From contig NZ_CP082923.1 of NCBI RefSeq assembly GCF_019931575.1, positions 1,612,001 through 1,676,000 of the forward strand: a DNA stretch of 64,000 nt, given 5' to 3'. Source of the stretch: Caulobacter segnis. Its GTDB lineage: Bacteria; Pseudomonadota; Alphaproteobacteria; Caulobacterales; Caulobacteraceae. Under the pieces are notes generated by a model. That model ran no database searches. It had not been told where the DNA came from and saw nothing but the letters and a program-made list of their open reading frames with translations. Every line of letters starts with the position of its first letter. Within the stretch, counting starts at the first letter, position 1. Positions 1 to 7,588 of this stretch are shown one piece after another. The position numbers and the translations under genes were made by a program.

Positions 1-1347
<1,347 letters not shown>

Positions 1348-2064
1348 CTAGCCGAACGAAGCCGGCAGCAGCCGCTCGTAGCTCTTGCGCACCGCGCCGT
1401 AGCACTCGCAGGCCATGGCCTCGAGGCCGGCGCGGTCCAGGATGTCCACAACGCCGCGACGATAGCGGATCAGCCCCTTGGCCTGCATGGAGCCGGCGAC
1501 GGCCGTCACGGTCGTGCGCTGGACGCCCAGCATGTCGGCCAGGAATTCCTGTGTCAGGCTGACCGTGTTGCTGTCGATGCGGTCGTGACACGACAGCAGC
1601 CAGCGGCAGAAGCGCGCCTCCACCGCGTGCAGGGCGTTGCAGGCCACCGACTGGATGGCGTGGCCGAACAGGGCCTCGTTGTGGCGGTCGACCAGGTCGC
1701 GCAGGACGGCGCTGCGGGTCCAGGCCTCATGCAGCGGGCTGGCGGCGATGCGCAGGGCCGAGCCGGGCGCCTGGACGATGGCGCGGCTCAGAGACTGGCG
1801 CGGCGCAACGGCCGCCATCAGGCCCAGCGCGCCCTCGCGACCGATGGTGGCGGATTCGATGGCCGCGCCATTCTCCATCAGGGTCATCAGCGAGATGACG
1901 CAGTCGTTCGGGAAATAGACCTGATCGATCAGGTCGCCCGGATCGTAGAGAAAGCGGCCCTTCTCGAGATCGACCGTGGAGAGATGAGGCGTGAGCAGGG
2001 CCCTGTCTTCGGACGGCAATGCGGAAAGCAAGCGGTTCTTCAAGGTCGCTAACGGCCCAGTCAT
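1348..2064 (-). CDS. Crp/Fnr-family transcriptional regulator
   Basis: A 238-residue cyclic-nucleotide-binding-like sensor (about residues 10-120) joined to a winged helix-turn-helix DNA-binding domain (about 150-225, with LTQEFLADMLGVQRTTV as the Crp-type recognition region). The N-terminal cysteines typical of an FNR iron-sulfur cluster are absent, and the cAMP-contacting motif of true CRP is not evident, so the ligand is unknown and may be none. It is a single-gene unit convergent with pyruvate kinase. Start chosen at the ATG giving MTGPLATLK. The family is often tied to stress or redox responses, but the sequence gives no target here. Confidence 0.88.
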   Translation of the reverse strand: MTGPLATLKNRLLSALPSEDRALLTPHLSTVDLEKGRFLYDPGDLIDQVYFPNDCVISLMTLMENGAAIESATIGREGALGLMAAVAPRQSLSRAIVQAPGSALRIAASPLHEAWTRSAVLRDLVDRHNEALFGHAIQSVACNALHAVEARFCRWLLSCHDRIDSNTVSLTQEFLADMLGVQRTTVTAVAGSMQAKGLIRYRRGVVDILDRAGLEAMACECYGAVRKSYERLLPASFG

Positions 2065-2360
2065 GCCGAATCGAACGCCGTCTCACGGCAAGGGTTGCAA
2101 GCTATAGGTTGGCGGCATGGGAGGCGCCGTCGCTTAGCCGACACAATCCAGTCAGGAGCGCGGCAAAAATAGAAGAGTCCTCGAAACTCTCTGTTTTCGC
2201 CCTCCATTTGGCGCTCCAGGTCTTTGTCGACTCCCCGACATAACTACTCAATCAAGGTGAGGCGCAACTTAAGGTGATCTGATATCGGCAAGAAAAAAGG
2301 CCGCCGAAATCGGCGGCCTCAGATCTGGGGCGCGTCAAGCGTCCCTCTTGTCCAGCGGTG
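2065..2360. other. Intergenic region upstream of the Crp/Fnr regulator
   Basis: About 296 bases without a convincing gene. It should hold the promoter of the minus-strand regulator at its left side and the terminator of the minus-strand acyl-CoA dehydrogenase operon at its right side. GANTC sites occur at 2068-2072, 2175-2179 and 2229-2233. It is visibly richer in A+T than the flanking genes. A 74-codon plus-strand open frame through here has no ribosome-binding site or recognisable product and is not called. Confidence 0.5.
2291..2319 (-). terminator. Rho-independent terminator of the acyl-CoA dehydrogenase operon
   Basis: A 9-10 bp GC-rich stem (2298-2307 with 2310-2319) with a two-base loop. 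Read on the minus strand it is followed by six consecutive U residues (the A run at 2293-2298 on the plus strand). It lies about 40 bases past the stop codon of the minus-strand dehydrogenase, so it ends that operon. Confidence 0.85.
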
Positions 2361-3509
2361 TCAGAAGCCCATCAGGCGGGCGTAGCGATCGCGGTGGAAG
2401 CTGGCGCCGCCGAACAGGGCCTCGGTGACGCGGGCGCGTTTCATATAGAGGCCGGCGTCGTGGGCGTCGGTCATGCCGATGCCGCCGTGCATCTGGACCA
2501 TTTCGTTGGACGCCAGGTGCACCAGGTCGCTGGCCTTGGCCTTGGCCAGGGAGGCGAGGGCGCGGCTGTCGGCGCCCCCTTTTGTATTTTGGGCGTCCAG
2601 GGCCTCCAGCGCGGCCTCGACGCACGAGCGGGTGGTCTCCAGGTCTGTGAACCACTTAGCGGCGCGATGCTGCAGGGCCTGGAACGTGCCGATGACCTGG
2701 CCGAACTGGGTGCGGGTCTTCAGATAGTCCAGGGTGACGTCGAAGGCGGCGCTGGCGCTGCCCAGCATTTCGGCCGCGAGGCCGGCATAGGCGCGGTCCA
2801 GCACCGGCTCCAGGACGGCCCAGCCCTTGTCGACCTCGCCCAGCACCGCGTCCGCGCCGACCTCGACGCCGTCGAAGGCGATCCGGGCCGCGCCGCGCGA
2901 GTCCAGCAGCGACAGGTGCGTACGGGCGACGCCCGGCGCGTCGCCGGCGACCAGGAACAGGGTCAGCCCGTCGGTCGAGCCCGGTGCGCCGCCGGTGCGG
3001 GCGACGACGATCAGCAGGTCAGCGGCCTCGCCGTCCAGCACGAAGGTCTTGGTCCCGTTCAGCACGTAGCCCGAGCCGCTCTTGGTCGCGGTCAGGGCCG
3101 TGCGGGCGGGGGCGTGGTGCGAACCCTCGTCGACGGCCAGGGTGGCGACCGCCCCGCCGGTGGCGATCCTGGGCAGCCAGGCCGACTTCTGGTCGTCCGA
3201 ACCGCCCAGTTGCAGGGCCGAGGCGGCGATCATGGCGGTGGAGAGCAGGGGAGAGGCCGTCAGGGTGCGGCCGGTCTCCTCCAGGATCAGGCCCAGGCCC
3301 AGATAGCCGAAGGCCGAGCCGTCATAGTCTTCCGGGACGATCACCCCGGCCCAGCCCATCTCGCCCATCTCGGCCCAGGCGGCCGGATCGAAGCTCTGCT
3401 TGGACTTGCCGTCGCGCAGCTTGCGCAGGGCGCCGACGGGGGCGCTTTCGCTGGTCCAGCCCTTGGCGGCGTCGCGCAGCATCGTCTGTTCTTCGGTCAG
3501 GACGGCCAT
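2361..3509 (-). CDS. Acyl-CoA dehydrogenase family protein (small subunit-type)
   Basis: A 382-residue FAD-dependent dehydrogenase predicted to introduce a 2,3-double bond into an acyl-CoA thioester. The three ACAD domains are recognisable: N-terminal helices, middle beta domain (around GTKTFVLDGEAADLLIVV) and C-terminal helices ending in MHGGIGMTDAHDAGLYMKR. Its ATG overlaps the stop codon of the upstream isomerase (ATGA), and the larger dehydrogenase follows upstream, so the three are one operon. Paired dissimilar ACADs often form heteromers that act on steroid side chains or other bulky acyl-CoAs. That substrate class is only an inference here. A strong terminator follows. Confidence 0.92.
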   Translation of the reverse strand: MAVLTEEQTMLRDAAKGWTSESAPVGALRKLRDGKSKQSFDPAAWAEMGEMGWAGVIVPEDYDGSAFGYLGLGLILEETGRTLTASPLLSTAMIAASALQLGGSDDQKSAWLPRIATGGAVATLAVDEGSHHAPARTALTATKSGSGYVLNGTKTFVLDGEAADLLIVVARTGGAPGSTDGLTLFLVAGDAPGVARTHLSLLDSRGAARIAFDGVEVGADAVLGEVDKGWAVLEPVLDRAYAGLAAEMLGSASAAFDVTLDYLKTRTQFGQVIGTFQALQHRAAKWFTDLETTRSCVEAALEALDAQNTKGGADSRALASLAKAKASDLVHLASNEMVQMHGGIGMTDAHDAGLYMKRARVTEALFGGASFHRDRYARLMGF

Positions 3510-4120
3510 CAGGCGTGCTCCCTGGATTGATGACGGAGGGCCCAGTCGAGGGCCTGTTCCAGACGGTCGTTGCCCCAGAAGAGCTCGCCGTCGGCGGTGA
3601 GAAAGCTGGGCGCGCCGAACAGGCCGCGTTCCTTGGCCTGGCGGACATGGTCCTTGAGCCTGGCCTTGATCGGATCGGACTGGGCGGCGGCCAGGACGTG
3701 CTCGGGGCCCGCGCCGACCTCGGCGATCAGGGCGCTGAGAACCTCGGGACTGCCGATGTCGAGGTCGTCGACGAAATTGGCCTGGTAGACCGCGCGGCTG
3801 AAGGCCGGGGTCCAGCCGTCTTCCAGTCCGACGATCGCCACGCGGGCGGCCAGCAGGCTGTTGCGCGGAAACTGGCTGGGGTGATGCAGCGGCAGGCCTT
3901 GGCTGTCGCAGACCCGTTGCAGGTCACGCCACATGTACTCGCCCTTCACGGGGAAGGCGTTGAATGGACTGTCGTTCAGCCCCTGCTGCTCATGGAACAG
4001 CGGGCCCAGCAGGAAGGGCCGCCAGGCCACGGCCACCCCCTTGTCGGCGGCCAGCCGCTCGATGCGCATGGCCGCCGGATAGGAATAGGTCGAGGCGAAC
4101 TCGTACCAGAACTCGATCAT
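3509..4120 (-). CDS. 2-hydroxychromene-2-carboxylate isomerase / DsbA-like thioredoxin-fold protein
   Basis: A 203-residue kappa-GST/HCCA-isomerase family member. The N-terminal FWYEFASTYSYPAA motif carries the serine that replaces the DsbA CXXC, and the C-terminal FGAPSFL and FWGNDRLEQALDW motifs are typical of the family. Characterised members isomerise aromatic catabolites using glutathione. The true substrate here is unknown. It sits between two acyl-CoA dehydrogenases in one operon: the downstream gene starts within its stop codon, and the upstream gene ends 3 bases before its ATG. This suggests work in the same catabolic route. Confidence 0.9.
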   Translation of the reverse strand: MIEFWYEFASTYSYPAAMRIERLAADKGVAVAWRPFLLGPLFHEQQGLNDSPFNAFPVKGEYMWRDLQRVCDSQGLPLHHPSQFPRNSLLAARVAIVGLEDGWTPAFSRAVYQANFVDDLDIGSPEVLSALIAEVGAGPEHVLAAAQSDPIKARLKDHVRQAKERGLFGAPSFLTADGELFWGNDRLEQALDWALRHQSREHA

Positions 4121-4123
4121 GGC

Positions 4124-5329
4124 TTACTGATGGTCCAGCAGGCCCAGGACGCGCTTGGCGACCACATTGAGGTTCACCTCGCTGGTGCCGCCCTCGATCG
4201 AGTTGCCCTTGGCGCGCAGCATGGCGCGGGGCGCGGCCAGTTCCTCGGCGGCGAAGCCTTGGCCCTCCCAGCCCAGGCCTTGCAGGCCCAGGGCCTCGAC
4301 CAGCAGCTCGGTGCGATCCTGGTTCATCTTGGCGGCGGCGTACTTGATGATCGAGACGGCGGCGCTGGGGCCCGAGCCCTGCTTGGACTCGGCTTCCGCC
4401 CGGCGCACGGTCAGCATGAAGGCGTGGGCGTCCATCGAATGGGCCGCCAGGCGCGCCCGGAAGTCGCCGTCGGCGATCCGGCCCTCGGCGTCGACGCCGA
4501 TCTCGGTCTTGGCCGCCTCGACGGGGGAAAGGCCGCCGCCGCCGCCGAAACCCGAGGCGCTGATGTTCTGGCGCTCGTACTGGAGCAGGCGCTTGGCGAT
4601 GTCCCAGCCGCCGTTCAGCTTGCCGACCAGCTGCTCCTTGGGGACCTTCACATTGTCGAAGAAGGTCTCGCAGAAGGGCGAGGAGCCGCTGATCAGCTTG
4701 ATCGGGCGGGCCTCGACGCCGGGCGAGGTCATGTCGAACAGCACGAACGAGATGCCCTCGTGCTTCTTGGCCGTGTCGGTGCGCACCAGGCAGAAGATCC
4801 AGTCGGCCTGGTCGGCGTAGCTGGTCCAGACCTTCTGGCCGTTGATCAGGTAGTGGTCGCCCTTGTCCTCGCACTTGGTCTGCAGGGACGCGAGGTCGGA
4901 GCCGGCGCCGGGCTCGCTGTAGCCCTGGCACCAGCGGATCTCGCCGCGCACGATCTGCGGCAGGTACCGCTGCTTCTGCTCTTCGGTGGCGTATTCCAGC
5001 AGCACCGGGCCCAGCATCCAGACGCCGAAGCTCATCAGGGCCGGGCGGGCCTTCAGGCGGCGAAGCTCCTGCTCCAGCACCTTGTTCTGGGCCTTGGAGA
5101 GGCCGCCGCCGCCGTATTCCTTGGGCCACATCGGGGCGGTCCAGCCCTTCTGGGCCATGCGGTCCAGCCACAGCTTGGCGTCCGGGTTCTTCCAGACCAT
5201 CTTGCGGCCGCCCCAGGGGGCCTCGTCCTCGCCCATCGGGGCGCTCAGGGATTTCGGATAGTTGGCCTCCAGCCAGGCGCGGGTCTCGGCGCGGAAGGCG
5301 TCGAGCTCGGTTCCCCCGAAATCGGCCAT
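4124..5329 (-). CDS. Acyl-CoA dehydrogenase family protein (large, FadE-like)
   Basis: A 401-residue FAD acyl-CoA dehydrogenase, first gene of the three-gene operon. Family motifs are clear: WCQGYSEPGAGSDLASLQT in the middle domain, NGQKVWTS, and EGGTSEVNLNVVAKRVLG at the C terminus. Acts in beta-oxidation-like degradation with electron transfer to ETF. A 10-bp palindrome lies about 75 bases upstream of the start and could be a TetR-type operator. Start chosen at the ATG of MADFGGTELDAF, behind the purine-rich AGGGAGA sequence. Confidence 0.93.
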   Translation of the reverse strand: MADFGGTELDAFRAETRAWLEANYPKSLSAPMGEDEAPWGGRKMVWKNPDAKLWLDRMAQKGWTAPMWPKEYGGGGLSKAQNKVLEQELRRLKARPALMSFGVWMLGPVLLEYATEEQKQRYLPQIVRGEIRWCQGYSEPGAGSDLASLQTKCEDKGDHYLINGQKVWTSYADQADWIFCLVRTDTAKKHEGISFVLFDMTSPGVEARPIKLISGSSPFCETFFDNVKVPKEQLVGKLNGGWDIAKRLLQYERQNISASGFGGGGGLSPVEAAKTEIGVDAEGRIADGDFRARLAAHSMDAHAFMLTVRRAEAESKQGSGPSAAVSIIKYAAAKMNQDRTELLVEALGLQGLGWEGQGFAAEELAAPRAMLRAKGNSIEGGTSEVNLNVVAKRVLGLLDHQ

Positions 5330-5402
5330 CGTCTCATCTCCCTAAGCGGACGGTTATTGCGGCCCACACTACGCCAGCCGACGGCGGCGGCAAGTCGATT
5401 CA

Positions 5403-5412
5403 AACGATCGTT
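5403..5412. promoter_or_regulatory. Candidate TetR-type operator upstream of the acyl-CoA dehydrogenase operon
   Basis: A perfect 10-bp palindrome, AACGATCGTT, about 75 bases upstream of the first ACAD start codon, in the region between that operon and the divergent mprF-like gene. TetR-family repressors of acyl-CoA catabolism commonly bind AACG/CGTT half sites. No TetR gene is in the window, so the assignment is inferred from shape and place only. Confidence 0.35.
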
Positions 5413-5503
5413 CGCGTCATCGCCCGCGACCCTGTCATGCTTTGCGCGCTATACGAGGACCCATTGCTGGATCCCGTGAGGGATTCGTCTGTTCGGGATC
5501 TGG

Positions 5504-7168
5504 ATGTCCTCGACCGTTTTCAGGCCCGCGGCCCTGGCGATCGCCCCGACCCTGGCGGCGATCCTGACCGCGTCGGCCGGGGTCATGCTGCTGGCCTCGG
5601 GGGCCACCCCTTCCGAGCCGACCCGCTTCCTGCTGCTGCTGGCCTTCGCGCCGGACCTGCTGATCGAGATCAGCCACTTCTTCTCCTCGATCATGGGCCT
5701 GCTGCTGCTGCTGCTGGCGTTCGGCCTGCGCGCGCGGCTGGGCGCGGCTTGGTGGGCGGCGCTGACCGTGCTGGCCGCCTCGGCGGTGCTGGCGATCTTC
5801 AAGGGCCTGAACTGGGAGGAGACGGCGATGCTGACCGTCTGCTTCCTGGCCATTGTTCCGTTCCACGACGCCTTCCCGCGCAAGGCGGCCCTGACCAAGA
5901 TGGAGATCACCCCCGGCTGGCTGCTGTCGGCCGGCGCCGTGATCGCCGGGGCGGGCCTGCTGGGCTGGTGGTCGTTCAACCACACCGAATTCGCCGACAA
6001 GTCGTGGATCCGCGTCCTGCAGGACCACGACGAGGCCGCCCGCGCCATCCGCTCGTCGGTGGCCGCGGCCATCGTGCTGCTGGCCGTCGGGGTCTGGCGC
6101 CTGATCGCCACGGCCGCGACGCCCGCCGTCGTCGACGACACCGACCCTGAGTTCGACCGCGTCCGCGCCATCCTGGCCAAGGCCGAGGACGCCGAACCCA
6201 GCGCCAACCTGGCCCTGCTGGGCGACAAGCGCTTCCTGTTCTCGGCCTCGGGCGAGAGCTTCCTGATGTTCGGCGTGCGGGGGCGGTCGTGGATCGCCCT
6301 GGGCCCGCCGGTCGGCAAGGACGAGGAGCGCATGGAGCTGTTCTGGCGCTTCCGCGAGCTGGCCGACGCCCACGCCGCCCGGGCGGGCTTCTATGGCCTG
6401 GGTCCCGAGGATCTACCCGACACCGTCGATTTGGGCCTGGCCATCCAGAAGACCGGCGAGAGCGCGGCTGTGCCGCTGGAAGCCTTCAGCCTGGTCGGCC
6501 GCCGTCGCGAGGTCCTGCGCCGCAACTGGCGCAAGGCCGGGGAGGGCGGGGCGGCGTTCGAGGTCCTGCCGGTCGGCGCGGCCATTGGCATCATGGATGA
6601 GCTGAAGGCCATCTCAGACGCCTGGCTCAGCCACCACGCCGGCGGCGAGAAGAGCTTCTCGATGGGCGGCTTCGACCCGCGCTACGTGGCTGAGTTCCCG
6701 GTCGCGGTGGTGCGTGGCGAGGAGGGCAAGATCGTCGCCTTCGCCACCCTGTGGCTGACGGCCTGCAAGACCTCGTTCTCGATGGACCTGATGCGCTATT
6801 CCGACGAGGCGCCCAAGAACGTCATGGACTACCTGTTCGTCGAGCTGCTGCAGTGGGGCAAGGACGAGGGCTACCAGGCGTTCGAGTTCGGCATGGCCCC
6901 GCTGGCCGGGCTGGAGGACCGTCCCCTGGCCCCGATCATGTCGCGCGTGGGCCGGCTGCTCTACGAGCGCGGCGAGGAAATCTACAATTTCCAGGGCGTG
7001 CGCCGGTACAAGGACAAGTACGACCCGGTCTGGCAGCCGCGCTACATTGCCGCGCCCCACAAGTGGGCGATCCCTTTTCTGCTCGCCGATATCGGTCTGT
7101 TGTCCTCCGGCGGCATGTCGGGACTGACCAAACGGCCCAAGAAGGCCCCCGCGCCGGCCGCGACCTAG
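5504..7168 (+). CDS. MprF-like phosphatidylglycerol aminoacyltransferase, synthase module only
   Basis: A 554-residue inner-membrane protein. About six hydrophobic segments (roughly residues 10-205, including the family motif IEISHFFSSIMG) precede a cytosolic DUF2156 double-GNAT domain (about 215-530, with FGVRGRSWIALGPPVG and FEFGMAPLAGLEDRP). Relatives move lysine or alanine from aminoacyl-tRNA onto phosphatidylglycerol, which lowers surface charge and gives resistance to cationic peptides. The usual N-terminal 8-helix flippase half of MprF is absent, and an in-frame stop at 5477 just upstream shows the gene does not simply extend further. The amino acid transferred cannot be read from sequence. 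It ends 4 bases inside the convergent small membrane gene. Confidence 0.88.
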   Translation: MSSTVFRPAALAIAPTLAAILTASAGVMLLASGATPSEPTRFLLLLAFAPDLLIEISHFFSSIMGLLLLLLAFGLRARLGAAWWAALTVLAASAVLAIFKGLNWEETAMLTVCFLAIVPFHDAFPRKAALTKMEITPGWLLSAGAVIAGAGLLGWWSFNHTEFADKSWIRVLQDHDEAARAIRSSVAAAIVLLAVGVWRLIATAATPAVVDDTDPEFDRVRAILAKAEDAEPSANLALLGDKRFLFSASGESFLMFGVRGRSWIALGPPVGKDEERMELFWRFRELADAHAARAGFYGLGPEDLPDTVDLGLAIQKTGESAAVPLEAFSLVGRRREVLRRNWRKAGEGGAAFEVLPVGAAIGIMDELKAISDAWLSHHAGGEKSFSMGGFDPRYVAEFPVAVVRGEEGKIVAFATLWLTACKTSFSMDLMRYSDEAPKNVMDYLFVELLQWGKDEGYQAFEFGMAPLAGLEDRPLAPIMSRVGRLLYERGEEIYNFQGVRRYKDKYDPVWQPRYIAAPHKWAIPFLLADIGLLSSGGMSGLTKRPKKAPAPAAT

Positions 7169-7380
7169 TAGCGCGGCGGGTTGCCGGTCTGGACGCCCAG
7201 CAGGTTCACCAGATGCACCATCATCAGCATCAGGGCGACCACGCAGACCATCATCAGCGGGCGCCACGGAACCAGGCGCGGGCCCTTTAAAACGTTAATG
7301 GGACGGGCGCCCAGCCAGCCGAACAGAACGGCGAGAACGAGAAACACGGCCGTGGCGGCGGCGGTCAGGGGCAGGTCCAT
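7165..7380 (-). CDS. Small two-helix membrane protein
   Basis: A 71-residue protein with two hydrophobic segments (about residues 4-25 and 42-64) and a short basic loop between them. No function is recognised. It is convergent with and overlaps the end of the MprF-like gene by 4 bases, and it starts divergently from podJ, so its promoter shares the podJ control region. Coding is supported by the hydrophobic pattern and GC-biased third positions. It is not supported by any identified family. Confidence 0.6.
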   Translation of the reverse strand: MDLPLTAAATAVFLVLAVLFGWLGARPINVLKGPRLVPWRPLMMVCVVALMLMMVHLVNLLGVQTGNPPRY

Positions 7381-7418
7381 GGCCGCTTCTAGGCCTGCGA
7401 CAATCCGCCTGGCAAATG

Positions 7419-7434
7419 GTTAACCCGCGTTAAC
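7419..7434. promoter_or_regulatory. Paired GTTAAC motifs, possible CtrA site upstream of podJ
   Basis: Two GTTAAC palindromes at 7419-7424 and 7429-7434 give TTAA-N6-TTAAC. The CtrA consensus is TTAA-N7-TTAAC, so the spacing is one base short. podJ is known to be cell-cycle controlled and subject to CtrA input, which makes the site plausible. It lies between podJ and the divergent small membrane gene. Confidence 0.45.
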
Positions 7435-7468
7435 CCTCTTGCATTTGAAGCGCGCTACAGAACCTTGG

Positions 7469-7586
7469 GACTCTGTTCCGATTCCTCCACAGTGAATCGC
7501 CAGGCCACTAGATCTGGCGTTTTCGTCGCGTTTACACCCCAGGAATCGCTGACTAGCGTTTTCCCCAGATGCGGGGAGATCGATTC
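7469..7586 (+). promoter_or_regulatory. podJ promoter region with five GANTC (CcrM methylation) sites
   Basis: GANTC occurs at 7469-7473, 7480-7484, 7494-7498, 7543-7547 and 7582-7586, all within 120 bases before the podJ ATG. In Caulobacter, CcrM methylates GANTC, and GcrA activates promoters carrying methylated sites. podJ is a known cell-cycle-regulated gene. A small inverted repeat (CCCC at 7563-7566 with GGGG at 7573-7576) lies in the leader near the start codon. Confidence 0.7.
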
Positions 7587-7588
7587 GC

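Noticed and set aside
2984..5479. 831-codon plus-strand open frame opposite the acyl-CoA dehydrogenase operon
   Set aside because: Shadow of three real minus-strand enzymes; begins with Arg-rich nonsense sequence.
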